Origin: Ganoderma boninense
Taxonomy: Eukaryota; Basidiomycota; Agaricomycetes; Polyporales; Polyporaceae
DNA: 64,000 nucleotides
NCBI GenBank assembly: GCA_002900995.3
Contig: CM035312.1
Location: 1,949,653-2,013,652 of the forward strand
Direction of reading: 5' to 3'
Shown here: piece after piece, positions 15,037 to 26,238 of the stretch
Layout: every line of letters begins with the position of its first letter
How positions within the stretch are numbered: position 1 is the stretch's first letter
Position numbers and translations under genes: made by a program
The notes under the pieces: model-generated
Seen by the model: only the letters and a program-made list of their open reading frames with translations
What the model was told of the DNA's origin: nothing
Databases searched by the model: none

Positions 15037-15559
15037 GTCCTGCAGTCGGACTCCTATGCGTGTGAAGTCCGCGCTGGATGGGGGGCATTTGGCGAAGTAC
15101 GGGTGACGGTGGGGGTGGGGGGGGGTTGATAGGGATTGATTCGATTGTGGATAATAGAAGCATGGGACATTAGTGGGGATTAGATGCGATGTGAGTTAAT
15201 TGTTGCATGTTGGCGTCATCGCTCCCTCAAGAGCAACAGCCGAGGGTGAGCGCAACGCGCGGATTGGCAGCACGGTACTACTGATACCACACGGAATAAT
15301 TCGTCGTGCAGAGAGAAGCCTGAGACACCTCCTGTTCGATGTACATAGACATGTTTTGTTATCTCCTTCGTGCAACACTGTGACATCAACAAGCGCAATC
15401 ACACTCGTTTTCTCGAGGAAATTGGGAACCTGGCCGGCCCTTAGGAGCTGTCGAAGACAAATATGGTAACTTTGACGCTCACGTTGGCACCGTCGCGACT
15501 CGCAAGTGGCTCACCACAGTCACGCATACGCTCTTGAAACGAATCCGACGTGCTACTGC
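15037..15559. other. Intergenic between convergent genes
   Basis: 3' ends of the DUF1275 gene and the first Cyt-like gene face each other here. A short G-run lies near 15110-15125. I see no gene. Confidence 0.6.
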
Positions 15560-16424
15560 TCATGCCTCCCCTACGAATCCTTTCTCGACAGCCACCTGCA
15601 TCGCAACCACGTCCACCGAGTAACTGTGCTTCGTCGACCCTCCCATGCCGAAACGACCAGGCTTCTTCGTCGCCTCGTCTGTGTACCTGCAAGATAGGCC
15701 GTGGATCAGCTGCAGAACACCGCGCATACATAGAGGTGAGTGCTCGCTCACTTGACGGTCGTGACGAGCGCGTAGAAGTGGTCGGGCAGGTCCGCGTTCG
15801 GGTACGCGCAGATCAGGCGGTACTCCCACCCAGTCTTGTCAGAGCCCTTCGCCGCGTCGTGGGACCGCACCGACGTGAGCACACCCTTCGACTCGTCCTC
15901 GGACGGGTCGGCGAACGCGGCCTCGACGCGCTCGGCGAGCTCCTCGCGCGCGACGGCGGGGAAGGAGCCGGCGATGAAGCCCGTCACCTTGGCGGCGAGG
16001 TCGGCGCCGGGCTCAGACTCAGAGGCGTCCTCGGCGGCGCGGATCGTGGTCGACTGCACGCGGTCGAACGCGATGTCCGTGCCCGGTCTGGTGGTGATCG
16101 CGGTCCTGAAGTCCGACCAGACGAAGCGGACGGCTGGTGCTGGGGCGACACCCTGCTCTGGGGCGGGGGTGCTGGTAGCCTGGACTGGTGGTGTCTGGTC
16201 GGCGGCGATGTGCGCGGCGGCGAAGGTGGCTACGTTGTCGAAGGACGGGAGCAGGGACTCTGGGAGATCGACGATGAGGTCGAACCCTGCGAATAGTCAG
16301 CCAGGGTGAACTCAGAGTGGATGAGCCGTGCAAGAACTCACTGGGGGATGATTCCGTGCTGCAAGAGTGGCGCGTGAGCTGAAGGAGGTGTAAGTTGGGG
16401 CGATGTGGACGTACGAGTGGACAT
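15560..16424 (-). CDS. Cyt-type delta-endotoxin-like protein (volvatoxin-like family), copy A
   Basis: Predicted small pore-forming-type protein of the family that joins bacterial Cyt proteins and mushroom volvatoxin A2. In fungi a defence role is often suggested but is not shown here. Three exons: 16424-16415, 16286-15752, 15686-15560; 223 residues. The first exon codes only MST plus one base; donor GTACGT, acceptor TTCGCAG. Seen: RPGTDIAFDRVQST in the first half and GWEYRLICAYPNADLPDHF in the second, aligning with copy B (HPGTDLAFDKLQAT; SSWEYRIVFALPNPDHADWF). There is no signal peptide, and the frame is intact. It has an Ala/Pro-rich insertion (about residues 30-50) that copy B lacks. Its last exon is 127 bases in both copies with the same intron phase. 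Family name from recall of fungal annotations, so moderately sure. Confidence 0.8.
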
Positions 16425-17551
16425 TTGCGATGAAGGGGCAAAGGTTCGAGAACAGGTGCAAGAATGTTCTTGTGTGGGGATGGGGGGATGAAAGTACTTA
16501 TTGCATACCCGTGCACGTTCGACGTAGGAAGGGTCTTCTTCCAGACCGCTTGCTCCGTTGTCATTTGCCTCTTCATGGCACTTTGTCGAGCGCTCTCCGT
16601 TCCTGCACAGTGCACCGGAGGCACATCCGCCGGCTTTCTGCACCTCGGCGCTGCATGCACAAGTTGTGCCTGTCCCTGGGGTTTGTTGACAATGGGAATA
16701 GCATGGCGTGCAGGCGAAGTTTACACTCAAGACGTAGGAGGCGACAATGCGCATGCGGGTGGACGTTGGTCGTTGAACGTTTGAATGATAGGTGCGGGTG
16801 GCCATCCCGGCGGGTGGCTGTCAGCGGAAGAACACAAGGCACGGAGATGAATGTTCAGCGGGGTCCAGGTCGAGCTCGTCGGTTCCACTTCGTTTGTGTT
16901 CGTCCGCGTAGTGCGACTGGTCACTGAACCAATTGTCGGGCTGGCAGGTAATTCGACGGGCGTCTGAGAGTGTGTCTCGGCTCTCGGCTCTACCGGCCGT
17001 TAAGTAACACGTCCACCTCGCGGAGGCAGACGAAGCTGTGCCTGGTGTCGCCACTGGACATCTGTCCTCTGCTGTCCTCCGGAGCATGCATGCTGCGGTT
17101 TGAGCAACTCGGGATGCTACAACAACAAAGTGTGGACCCAGACCTTGCCATTCGAAATCATGGGTCGGAGCCGGCGGCTCTGGTCGCCTGCATGCTTGCT
17201 ACGACCTCGAAAGCAGCGATTACGGCCCGTGAGTTTGTCTCCCTAAATGAACATCGCCCAGCGGGCATTGAGGAACAGGAACGACATGAACCCGGCAGAC
17301 GAAATCCCGATGTCTACGGCTAGCAAGACGGAGGTCAGCAGTGTCCATGAACTGCTACGAACTGATTGGGTAAGATGGTTGTGCCGCCCACTTGAGGAGG
17401 AAAAGCGACAACGACCCCGGCGAACAGGGCTCGAGCCTCTGCGTATATAAGTGAAGTGCATTCGCCCCGGAGACGACAGACAAACACCTCTCTTCGCAAG
17501 CTCCTCTTCTACAACCCTCTACACCAACACCAACACCTAACAATCGCAGCC
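16425..17551. promoter_or_regulatory. Shared divergent upstream region of the Cyt-like pair
   Basis: The 1.1 kb between the two start codons. A TATATAA box at 17444-17450 lies about 100 bases before the start of copy B. I found no clear TATA box for copy A and no other gene. Confidence 0.5.
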
Positions 17552-18286
17552 ATGTCTGAGAGACCGTGAGTACAACAACATACACCCATCCCACTAGTCG
17601 CTGACCACGCACCTTTCTTCGACAGCGTTACCGCATTCGACGAGTTCTCCAAGCTCCCCGGCCCCCTCATCCCCGCCGCCGCAAAGATCATGAAGCTCTC
17701 CAACCGCTTCGTCGAGTTCGACGATTCCCAGAAGGTCAAGGGCTTCAACTGGGGCGCCTTCAAGGACGCCGTCGTCGCCCACCCGGGCACCGACCTCGCG
17801 TTCGACAAGCTCCAGGCGACGTCGATCACGAACCAGACCGCGTCCGTCGACGACATGGCGGGCAAGATCGCGCAGTTCCTCGTCGACACCTTCGCGCTCA
17901 AGTCGAACAACACCGACGGGCTGCGCGCGCAGATCGACTCGGCGTTCAACAATCTCGACAAGCAGGAGAGCAGCGGCTGGTTCAGCTCGTACGAGAACTC
18001 GGGCCACGGCTCGTCGTGGGAGTACCGGATCGTGTTCGCGCTGCCGAACCCGGACCACGCCGACTGGTTCTACTCGGTCGTGTCGACGATCAAGTGCGTG
18101 CCAGCGGTTTTTTTCTGCCCCTCCTCCGAGTTTTGCTGACGGGGCTTCTGGGATGACAGGCTGACGGCGGACATCCATGAGACGCGGGGATGGTTCGGGC
18201 TGACGAGCGAGAGCAAGCACAACTTCACGGCGGACATCACTGCGATGGAGCTGGTTGTGAACAAGACCTACGCATACACCTCCTAG
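17552..18286 (+). CDS. Cyt-type delta-endotoxin-like protein (volvatoxin-like family), copy B
   Basis: Paralog of copy A on the opposite strand. Three exons: 17552-17565, 17626-18093, 18160-18286; 202 residues with no frame break. Seen: FDEFSKLPGPLIPAAAKIM near the N-terminus, HPGTDLAFDKLQAT in the middle, SSWEYRIVFALPNPDHADWF after two thirds, then FTADITAMELVVNK near the end. The family's all-in-one alpha/beta domain is about this long. There is no signal peptide, as in other fungal members. Exon 1 is 14 bases and intron 1 is phase 2, whereas it is phase 1 in copy A. The family assignment is by remembered similarity to fungal proteins annotated as CytB-like; pore formation itself is inference. 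Confidence 0.84.
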
Positions 18287-18811
18287 AGAGTTGATAAACG
18301 TGAGTTTCTACGCCATTCTTAGCCCTGATGAGATGACTTACTGTGCACCGGTAGCATAGGTAGTCTTAAATTAATCTAATGGGCATGGTGTATTCGGGAC
18401 CACCATAGCCAGGGCCTTTACAGAGCAATATGACAATGTGACTGATGGGACCTAGTCAAATGTCTGAGTAGTATGTAATTCCAGTCCAACTGCTTGGAGT
18501 TGAAACTTGTCAGGGATACGTATTCAAGTTGGGCTGGTCACTTCGCTGGGACCGTCAGTCCCCACTTTCACGAGGGCTATGCCCCTAGCCTAGCAACGTA
18601 ATCCCCCCAGCATCGGTAGCCGGCTGCAGACTGCAGTCCCTGCCTGGTATTGCCAACTCTTTCGTCTCGACGTAACCGCGAAGTTTGAACCGTCCTCGAA
18701 ATGTTATCGACAAGCCCCATAGGTGCTCATTCGTCTCTGGGTACAGATCACGCTGTATCTGATCGTAGAACGGCAATATATCTCCCACTGGTATTCCGCG
18801 GCTGTAGACGG
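18287..18811. other. Intergenic between convergent genes
   Basis: 3' flanks of the Cyt-like copy B and the PPxY membrane protein. A 76-codon open frame on the minus strand (18585-18815) overlaps the latter's end in another frame and has no recognisable domain. Nothing else seen. Confidence 0.55.
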
Positions 18812-21537
18812 TCACCTAGCAGAGGCGCAAGGAGGGGTAACTGCCATCAATGGAGCGGGCCACGACAAATCCTCGTATCTTGGAGGTGCCACATTCTCTT
18901 CCTCCGATGACACGGGTACGGCTTGTGTACGGACGCGGTCCGTTTTATCTGATTCAAGAGAGCGGGGACGATCCAGGGTAGCCGACGACATGGTCTCAAG
19001 GCTCGTGCTGCTGCGCTGTAGGTTGTTCACCAGCTAAAAGAAATCGGCGATTGTCAGCTCAAGTTCACGAACAGGCCGAAAAACAGAGCACGAAGAAATA
19101 GAAATACTCACACCTCCAATGGAACGGGAGTAGTCCATATCGTCCCTGAAGCTGAGCGCACCCCGGCTCTGCATACCGTCGCTGTTGACCAACCTCGGGT
19201 TGAGCAGCCCGTCCGGTGTACGAGAAGACCCTTCCGTCAATGCTGGGCTCGGCGCGCCGGACCTGCACGGTACAACGCTGATACTAGGCCACACTGGTGC
19301 GCCCAGGGAGAAAGGTCCGCATTCTGGTGTACGGTACGGAGCAGCGCGTTCGGGCATAGAGTGCTTGGAACGGAGCAGGGGCCGTGGAATAGGGCTGAGC
19401 GTTGGAGGCTGAGGGTGGATGGTCGAAGCGTGCTGAGAAGACAACGGGCCATGCAGCGCCCGCGTTTTGGTGCCGAATCGGGTCCAGCCGATGAGTATGC
19501 TCCCGCCGTTGTGGCTAATGAAAGTCCTGTTGGAGCGCTGCGGAAGCGCAAACTGCGAAGCGATCGCCCGATGAAGCCTCTCTTGCCGTCGTTGCGATAT
19601 GGTGTTGGCGGAGCCGTCTTGGTCGGCAATAAACTTGAAGGCGTAGATACGGGTGTAGGCCGCGAGAGGAGCACGTGCGAGCTGTGGGTTGTCGTGGAGG
19701 GCACATCCCCCGAAAGTGACCCTCCGATTTTGTCATCGTTGAGCGAGCCGTGCCCACCGGACGATGACCCCGCACCACCGTGTCTGTACATTGAAGAGGA
19801 CGCATAGCTGTCTTGGCCACCATACGGCATTTGCTCGTGACCGACGTAGCGTCCAATGACACCCACGATTGAGTGAGAATCCGGATGAGCCGACATCACG
19901 TCGTCCGAGTATACAGAGCTGGGGCTCATCGAACGTGCTGGGAGGCTGTGTGCGGCAGCACGATCGAAATAACCGGTAGTAGAAGTCTCTGGCGACGACA
20001 CCACCGGTCCACCGAGCCACACTGCAGACCCCGTACCCGTACCAGACGAGGAGTTCCCAACAAATGGCAGAGCTTGCGACCGGGGACTGGACCCGTTTCC
20101 CACACCAGCCGCGGCTACGTAGTGATTCGAGCGGCGAGCAGGATGCATGAGAACCGCGTCCTCCATCTCTTCGGCGAGTCCACGAAGAATCGGTATGGGA
20201 GGCAAGGCCACAACTCCGCTCCCCGAGACGTCCTGCCGTCCCACGTTGCCTTCTCCTGCTGCGCCTTCCAAGGCGTTGTCACTGCGCAGAGGCGCGTACG
20301 GTGCACCTCCCGATTGTCGCGAGACAGGATGGGCCCCCAGGAAAGCCATGCCGCCCATGTGCCCGCGATTGTCGTCGTCGTCGTCAAGCATGTGGGCCCG
20401 TAGATGGCCCGGGCCGCGCCGGAGCGCCGACACGGCATCCGCGTTATGGGCGCTCCGAGCACGATGACGTCGGTAGGCAAACAGACCCATGGCAGCGACG
20501 AGACCCGCAAACGCAATGCAGCCCAAGATCAGGCCAGCAAGCGCACCCTTGTTACTGACGAAGCTGTTCATATTGTTCAGATATCGTCGGGAGAGGGTGG
20601 AGGAGGATGCGCACTCACACATTCCCATGACCGCCTCCCTCCGGCATGAGGGTATCAGTTGGGGCGACCTCCGCGGAAGTCCCTGAGGTCGGGCTGGGGG
20701 GCGTGACTGTCGTGGTTGTAGTGATCGATGGCGACATCCAAACAGTGCTTGTGATGGGGAGGAAGGTGGTCAGAGTCGTGAGAAAACTTGCGGTGCTTGT
20801 AGGTAAAATGAACGAAAGCGACACAGACGGGTCAGTGTATAACGGGAGGGGAGGCCGGAGACTTGAGTACGAGGGAGGTACAGCGCTGGTTGACGAAGGG
20901 ATTTGCGAAACGGGAGATGGCCGAGATATGTAGCTTCTGGACGTCCAACCGAATGGCAGTGGCTCAAAAGAACTTCCTTGACCCGCAGTTGGTGAGAATC
21001 CGCTCTCTGTTGCTAAGGACGGTCTGTAAAGGTCGACAGTCAGTGTGCATCCACCAAGAATGCGGACCTAGATTAATACTGCTGTGTTCGAATGTGGTAG
21101 ATATGTGTAATTCCCACAAGGTGCAAACGCGTTTCCACGAGCACACTGAGCAAGTAGGTCCTCAAAGCGACCAATGCAACTGAGAACGAACAGGCAGTTT
21201 TGCGTGTATATGTAGCGAGAAAGAGATATATCCAAGGACAGTAGTGCTCACATAGGCAACCCCGAGATTTCAGTCGTCCTCGTGCCTGTGTCCGACGGTG
21301 AAGTAGCGTTTGAGGTCCAACAAAGCTGTTCGTCCTCGTTGGGATCCAGTCCTCGATACTCAGCGGGGCGGTTCGCACCGCCGTTCCACTGGAGGTCTAC
21401 CCATTTGCATCAGTGATATGAATCGAACGCCAACGATTCAAATGATGCGATGAATATATGCTGGAGAAGAATACAAACCTGTAGGCTGCGCGAATTTGTC
21501 CAAAACTAGACAGTGTCGGCCGGTGGTACGATCAACA
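18812..21537 (-). CDS. Single-pass membrane protein with Ser/Thr-rich ectodomain and PPxY tail (5' end unresolved)
   Basis: Unrecognised protein with one clear membrane segment near LAGLILGCIAFAGLVAAMG, followed by the basic stop-transfer YRRHRAR. Before it lies a Ser/Thr/Pro-rich stretch (TTTTTVTPPSPTSGTS), probably glycosylated outside the cell. After it is a long disordered cytoplasmic tail with a poly-Asp patch and, near the end, APPRYEDLSW. PPxY motifs bind WW domains of Rsp5-type ubiquitin ligases. Supported exons: 19033-18812, 20563-19112, 21023-20619, 21145-21080, 21396-21252, perhaps 21537-21479. The start codon and signal peptide are not found. In 20563-19112 the coding frame appears to shift by one near 19530-19545 with no plausible intron. 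Function unknown. Confidence 0.6.
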
Positions 21538-22924
21538 CTGACACCGCATCAAGGGCTCTAAGGGTAGCACACACCTCGGAATGAGTTCCACTAGACGTAA
21601 ACGACGATGCGATGCTGGGGGTATCCTCGTTGGATGTGCTGCTAGATACCTGGCGCCGCCATCCTATACACTGGTCTTCGGCGCTCGGCGAGGGATCGAC
21701 AAACGGAGGGATATTTGAAGATGCACGCTGGTCGAATTCCAGGGGTAAAATATGACCAGGAGCGGAAGGCATGATGTCTAGGAGAGTTACAGCCAAGGGA
21801 GCCGACTGGCAGGTTGCAGAGCTGGGAATTAATGAATCAACATGAAAGAGATTGGTATGGAAGAGGTTGCGCGATGGTGAGGAGGCGACAGTAGGCGAGT
21901 TGAAGGATGAAATGGACATGGGGACGAGCCGTCGGCATGGGGGGTACGACCTTATAGAACCCAACATAGTCGAAGATTAGGGACTCACCGAGGTACCAAG
22001 TTCCCGATAGCAAGGAGGCACCGCTCTGTCTCTCCTGTGAGAGGTCACAGCTCTGAGGTTTCGCGACAGTCGAGTGGTCAAGACATTGGACCTGTGCTGA
22101 AGGTCGTAGTGGGTGCTGTTTGATCGGGCCCACAGCCCAGCACAAGGATCGGAAGGGGGCAGTCTGGGAGACGAAGCTGTGTGTATCCTCTCTCCGTCAG
22201 CGGGGCGAGACAGTATAGGAGCCCATGACAGGGGGATGTGCGGGAGGCGTCAGAGGGCGCCGCCGGGAGCATGTGTGTCGCATGGGGTAACCTCGTCCGC
22301 GAGCTCGTCTGGTTTGGAACGACTTCCGAGACAGGAATGGCGGAGTTACCAATCTAGAACGGAATTCGCTGGGATCCTGCGGTTCGGCTGGCGGATGTCT
22401 CTGCGAATGGCGTTAACAGCAGACGCGAAAACTAAGCTGCGGTCGGCGTACTTCGGGTTCGATAGTTGAAGCGATTTATAGCCATCATTGGAGGTGGAGC
22501 TGAGATTTGGACTCGGTCCGTTGGAATGGCTCCTCGAGCTGCGAGTTCTTAGACCTCGCATGTGGGGAACTCGGAGAGAACACCTAAGCCTCGGTGGATA
22601 ATCGCAAGCTGGAATATGATGCTAGCCAAGGGCGGATACATTGAGCACAGCAGTTCGCCGAGATCCGCAGAGCGAGCGGGAGCAAAAAGGAGGTCGAAAT
22701 ACCATAGGGGAACTGGGGATGGAGATGGATGGAGGTGGAGGAGGAGCCGGCGCCAGCAGGGAGCGCTGCTGAGCACCGCCCAGCCCCAGCCTGCCATTTT
22801 AGTTAAGTACGAACGTCTTCGTCTCCGGCCAGGGCCGCCCGCGACTGCCGCGAGTCATTAACATGTCCGAGTCGTTCTAGATAGCTATGTCCTGACTTAT
22901 AAGTCTAGATTACCTGCGAGGAAC
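21538..22924. other. Region upstream of the PPxY membrane protein
   Basis: Likely holds the missing first exon(s) and promoter of the neighbouring minus-strand gene. A minus-strand open frame (21506-21967) is Ser-rich and could contribute, but I could not connect it by convincing splice sites. No other gene seen. Confidence 0.4.
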
Positions 22925-22939
22925 AGAGGGCTGAGGCTG
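22925..22939 (+). repeat. Left copy of 15-base target-site duplication
   Basis: AGAGGGCTGAGGCTG, repeated exactly at 23117-23131 on the far side of the poly-A tract. Confidence 0.8.
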
Positions 22940-23080
22940 CCATTAGTCCGTTGTCCCTTCCGCATCTGGTCTCAGGCCGCGGACCCGCCATGGTCAAACT
23001 AACGCGGGATAGCGTGTGCGCTGTCAACAATACAGAAGAGAAGCAGACCTGTATTCGTAGATACTGCCAATACACGAGAA

Positions 23081-23116
<36 letters not shown>
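22940..23116 (+). mobile_element. Small retroposed insertion with poly-A tail
   Basis: A segment of about 144 bases followed by 33-34 consecutive A (23084-23117), flanked by an exact 15-base direct repeat. This layout is the mark of reverse transcription primed at the target, as for SINEs, 5'-truncated LINE copies or retrocopied small RNAs. The body (22940-23083) has no open frame of note. I could not match it to tRNA, 5S, 7SL or U6. The source RNA is unknown. Confidence 0.75.
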
Positions 23117-23121
<5 letters not shown>

Positions 23122-23131
23122 GCTGAGGCTG
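23117..23131 (+). repeat. Right copy of 15-base target-site duplication
   Basis: Same 15 bases as 22925-22939, immediately after the poly-A run; its first A may belong to either. Confidence 0.8.
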
Positions 23132-23330
23132 AGCTCTTGTGCATAGAACACCGACTCGGAGCACTACCGCGACTAACTTGAAAGCGGTGCAGCGGCCACC
23201 GTACACTGGCACTGACCCAGCAGGAGGACATACATAACTGGCTTGAGGGACTTTGGTAAGTACATAGTCATTACAAATAGCGTGTTACCATCTTCGAGCT
23301 GCGACACTTAACACTGACAGTAACAGCAGA

Positions 23331-25393
23331 CTATATCACGACTCCAAGAATCGCTGCAACGTTTTCGTCCCGAGGGGTTAATCTGATACGGTTGGGTACG
23401 GGAGACCGCCCGGACAGCCCATCATACTCTTCCAAATCTATGGGCTCTTCAGGAATCTCGTCCATCTGGAAGGCCCACAGGAGATGCGATACCGCCAGGA
23501 AAATCTCGCGCTCTGCGAGCGCCATTCCAGGGCAGATCCTACGCCTAGAAGGTAGGGCGAATGGAACGGTCAGTTAAGATCGCATGGAGAGGTTCCGCAG
23601 AACTTACCCCGCTCCGAACGTCCAGTGGTCACGTTCCATGGGATTGGCGAGGTTGGCAGACTCGGCGCAGGTGAGGCTGTCGTTGAGGTAGCGTTCGGGC
23701 TAGAGGATGAATTGTGGAGTCAGTAATATTGTAATCACGACGTTCACGCGAGTAGGACAGTCACCTTGAACTCATACGGATCTGGGTGCCGGTCGGGGTT
23801 GTGATGCATATTCCACTACGAAGCTTCATCAGCGGGACATTTGGGCTGGAACATCAAGTGCTCAGGCTCACCGTGTTCAATATAATCACCGTATGTTTTG
23901 GAATCAGGAAGCCGTTGTAAACGTAGTCTTCTGTGTTCATGTGGGGAGTCCCAAGCCAGAAGGGATTATGGCAGCGCTCAATTTCCTGCCGGAAGCAGTT
24001 ATGGCCATGCACCCCAGCAAGATGACTACTAGTCAGCTTTATCACTCACTTTAACAATAGCGTGAATGTACGGCATCTTCGCCTCGTCATCAGCAGTGGG
24101 GAGGCGATCCCTCCCACAGATGCTATCGAGCTCGGCACGTGCCCTCGCTTGCACTTCAGGTAGGGTCGGAATATGAGCAGCAAACCACTGCTTCACAGAA
24201 GACGTCTGACAAACAGATGTAGGATTGTGAGGGTCTGCACTGGCGGAAGGAGGGGAAATGCTTACAGTCTCAACGCCACCAATCATGAATGCGCCGCAAA
24301 GGACGATGATATCTAGGTCGTCGAGCTGCTCCGCGTCGCGGTTCTGGAGGAGGTACTTCGCCATGCAGTCGGGGTACGGGTCTCCACGCTTGAGTGCCGC
24401 GTCGATGTCACTGATCAGTGCCCCGCAGATCTCGACCAGCTCGCGATTGAGGGCCCGTCCGCGCGTGGCCATGTGGTTCGGGAGCTTCTGCATCAGCGGG
24501 ATGAAGTCGACAAGGTTCGCGACCGGTCCCGTCGTGTTCCTTCACGGGCGGCGACGACCACCAGACGTCAGCACAGAGGACACGATATGACAGAGAGCAA
24601 AGAGAGGACAGCACGCACATGAATTCACGGGAGAGTCGGAGTGTGTCGGACACGAGCTGGTCATCGATCGACTCCGTGCGGAAGCCAAAGGTGAGGGTGA
24701 GAATGTTGTTGAGAGAGGCACGGCTGGCGAACCGCTGGGGGTTGATAGGAAGTGCGCCCGCATCGCTGCGGATGTATAGGTCATGGACCATCTCCCTTGC
24801 TTCGCGCTCCAGCCCCGGCATGTACCCGGCAACCGCGCGAGTTGTCAAGAACATAGCTGCCAGGCGTCGGTGCTTGCGCCTTGATAGCGTAGTGTACTCC
24901 AATTAGCCTTGGTACTCGGGAGGTGGTTTAAATAACGTAGCTTACCAAGTATCATTGTACTGGGTGGCGGTCACACCGCGGCGGGCGAAGACAAGCTGTG
25001 CCTTCATGTACATGTCCTTCCGAGAAGAGAAGATTGCGCCATTGGTGATCACGAGGTCCTTGACGATGTTAGGGTCGGAGATAGCGACGAAGAGCTGGTT
25101 ACCGATCGTGAAGGAGAAAGAGGCTACCGTACTGCTTGGCCCATTTGTCGAGGGTGAGCTCCGGATACTTCGCAAGATGTGTAAAACAACCTGGTAATAG
25201 GGAGTCAGATTCGGAACACAGGCAAGCGTAGGTACGAACCGAGAATGGGCCATCCCCGTGGACCAGGAGGAATACGGGCCCTAGAGCTTGACGTTGCTGA
25301 CGAGCGGGCAAAAACTAGGAAGAGCCAGAGTACTCCAGCCCATGCAAGGGATGTCAGGATCGTTGCCGTGTTCCACTCTCCGAGGACTGGCAT
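23331..25393 (-). CDS. Cytochrome P450 monooxygenase, one frame break
   Basis: ER-anchored heme-thiolate monooxygenase; substrate unknown. Nine exons: 25393-25240, 25190-24946, 24879-24619, 24539-24266, 24205-24050, 23985-23872, 23815-23765, 23699-23608, 23544-23331. Seen in order: N-terminal anchor (TILTSLAWAGVLWLFLVFA), proline hinge PPGPRGWP, WRKHRR (C-helix type), I-helix GAFMIGGVETT, PERY, and the heme loop FGAGRRICPG, split by an intron after GAG. All splice phases agree except in exon 2. There the frame QYGSL must shift by one base to reach FSFTIGNQLFVAISD; a run TTT (plus strand AAA, 25117-25119) looks one base too long. Either a sequence error or a young pseudogene. The 7 to 9 small exons are usual for basidiomycete P450s. 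Confidence 0.92.
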
Positions 25394-26238
25394 GTTTGGT
25401 TACTACGGATAATGAGAACCGTTTTTAGTTCTTATACGTTTCGGGGGATCTCAAAAATTCGCCGACCGAGTCGCATTCGCACCTTGCATTCCGAAAATTA
25501 CTGTCCACTGGTCATGCAGCATAGGTCAGACTCAGCGTGTCCTCGTGCGCAAGAATCACCCAAGATAGGATGTATCCAGCACTACGGTAAGGAAGGCAGA
25601 GTCTCCGATCACGGCAAGGGGTACTGGAAAGAAGGTTTAGCATCCGTTGCAGTTGGCCAGATACTTCGACAAATAGCGAAGTTAGATCTGGTCTGTGTCG
25701 ATGTCATGAGATTCAACCATCATTGATGAATTGGAATTCTTGCTGTTCTGATAAAAGAAAGCGGTTGAACTATATCCACAGGTGCAACGCCTATCTGAGC
25801 TCACATACCGACGAAGGTGTCACTTTTGCGGCTAATCGCCGCTGTCCAAGGCTCCATGAGGGAGAGACGGTCGCATGTATATGCAATAGTCTGGAGATGC
25901 ACCGTGGGCGCGTCGAGGGAAGATCTGTAGTTCGATAAAGCCTGTCGTGCAACAAGTTCAGCAGGATGGTCTATCTTGGTCATACTCTTCCTGTGGTAGA
26001 CCGATGTAGGTCGAACAGGCTCATAGCTCGGCCTCGACTAAGGCGGTTATGTGGCTGTTTTTGCATGCCCCAGGCTGATCCTGTCGAAAACTCGCGCGTG
26101 GCGCCCAAAACTACCACCAAGCATCACAAAGTTTATCCAAGTCCGATAGGGCAGCATGACACAGTACAAGTATTGGAGCGCATTTCTCAGTCTATTCTTA
26201 CACCACACGGAATCGTTTCACGCTGTTGCATGTCTGCC
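25394..26238. other. Intergenic
   Basis: Promoter side of the P450 and 3' flank of the HIT gene. No supported gene. Confidence 0.6.

Noticed and set aside
21506..21967. Ser-rich minus-strand open frame as first exon of the PPxY membrane protein
   Set aside because: The only join found needs a 37-base intron, too short to trust, and no signal peptide is present.
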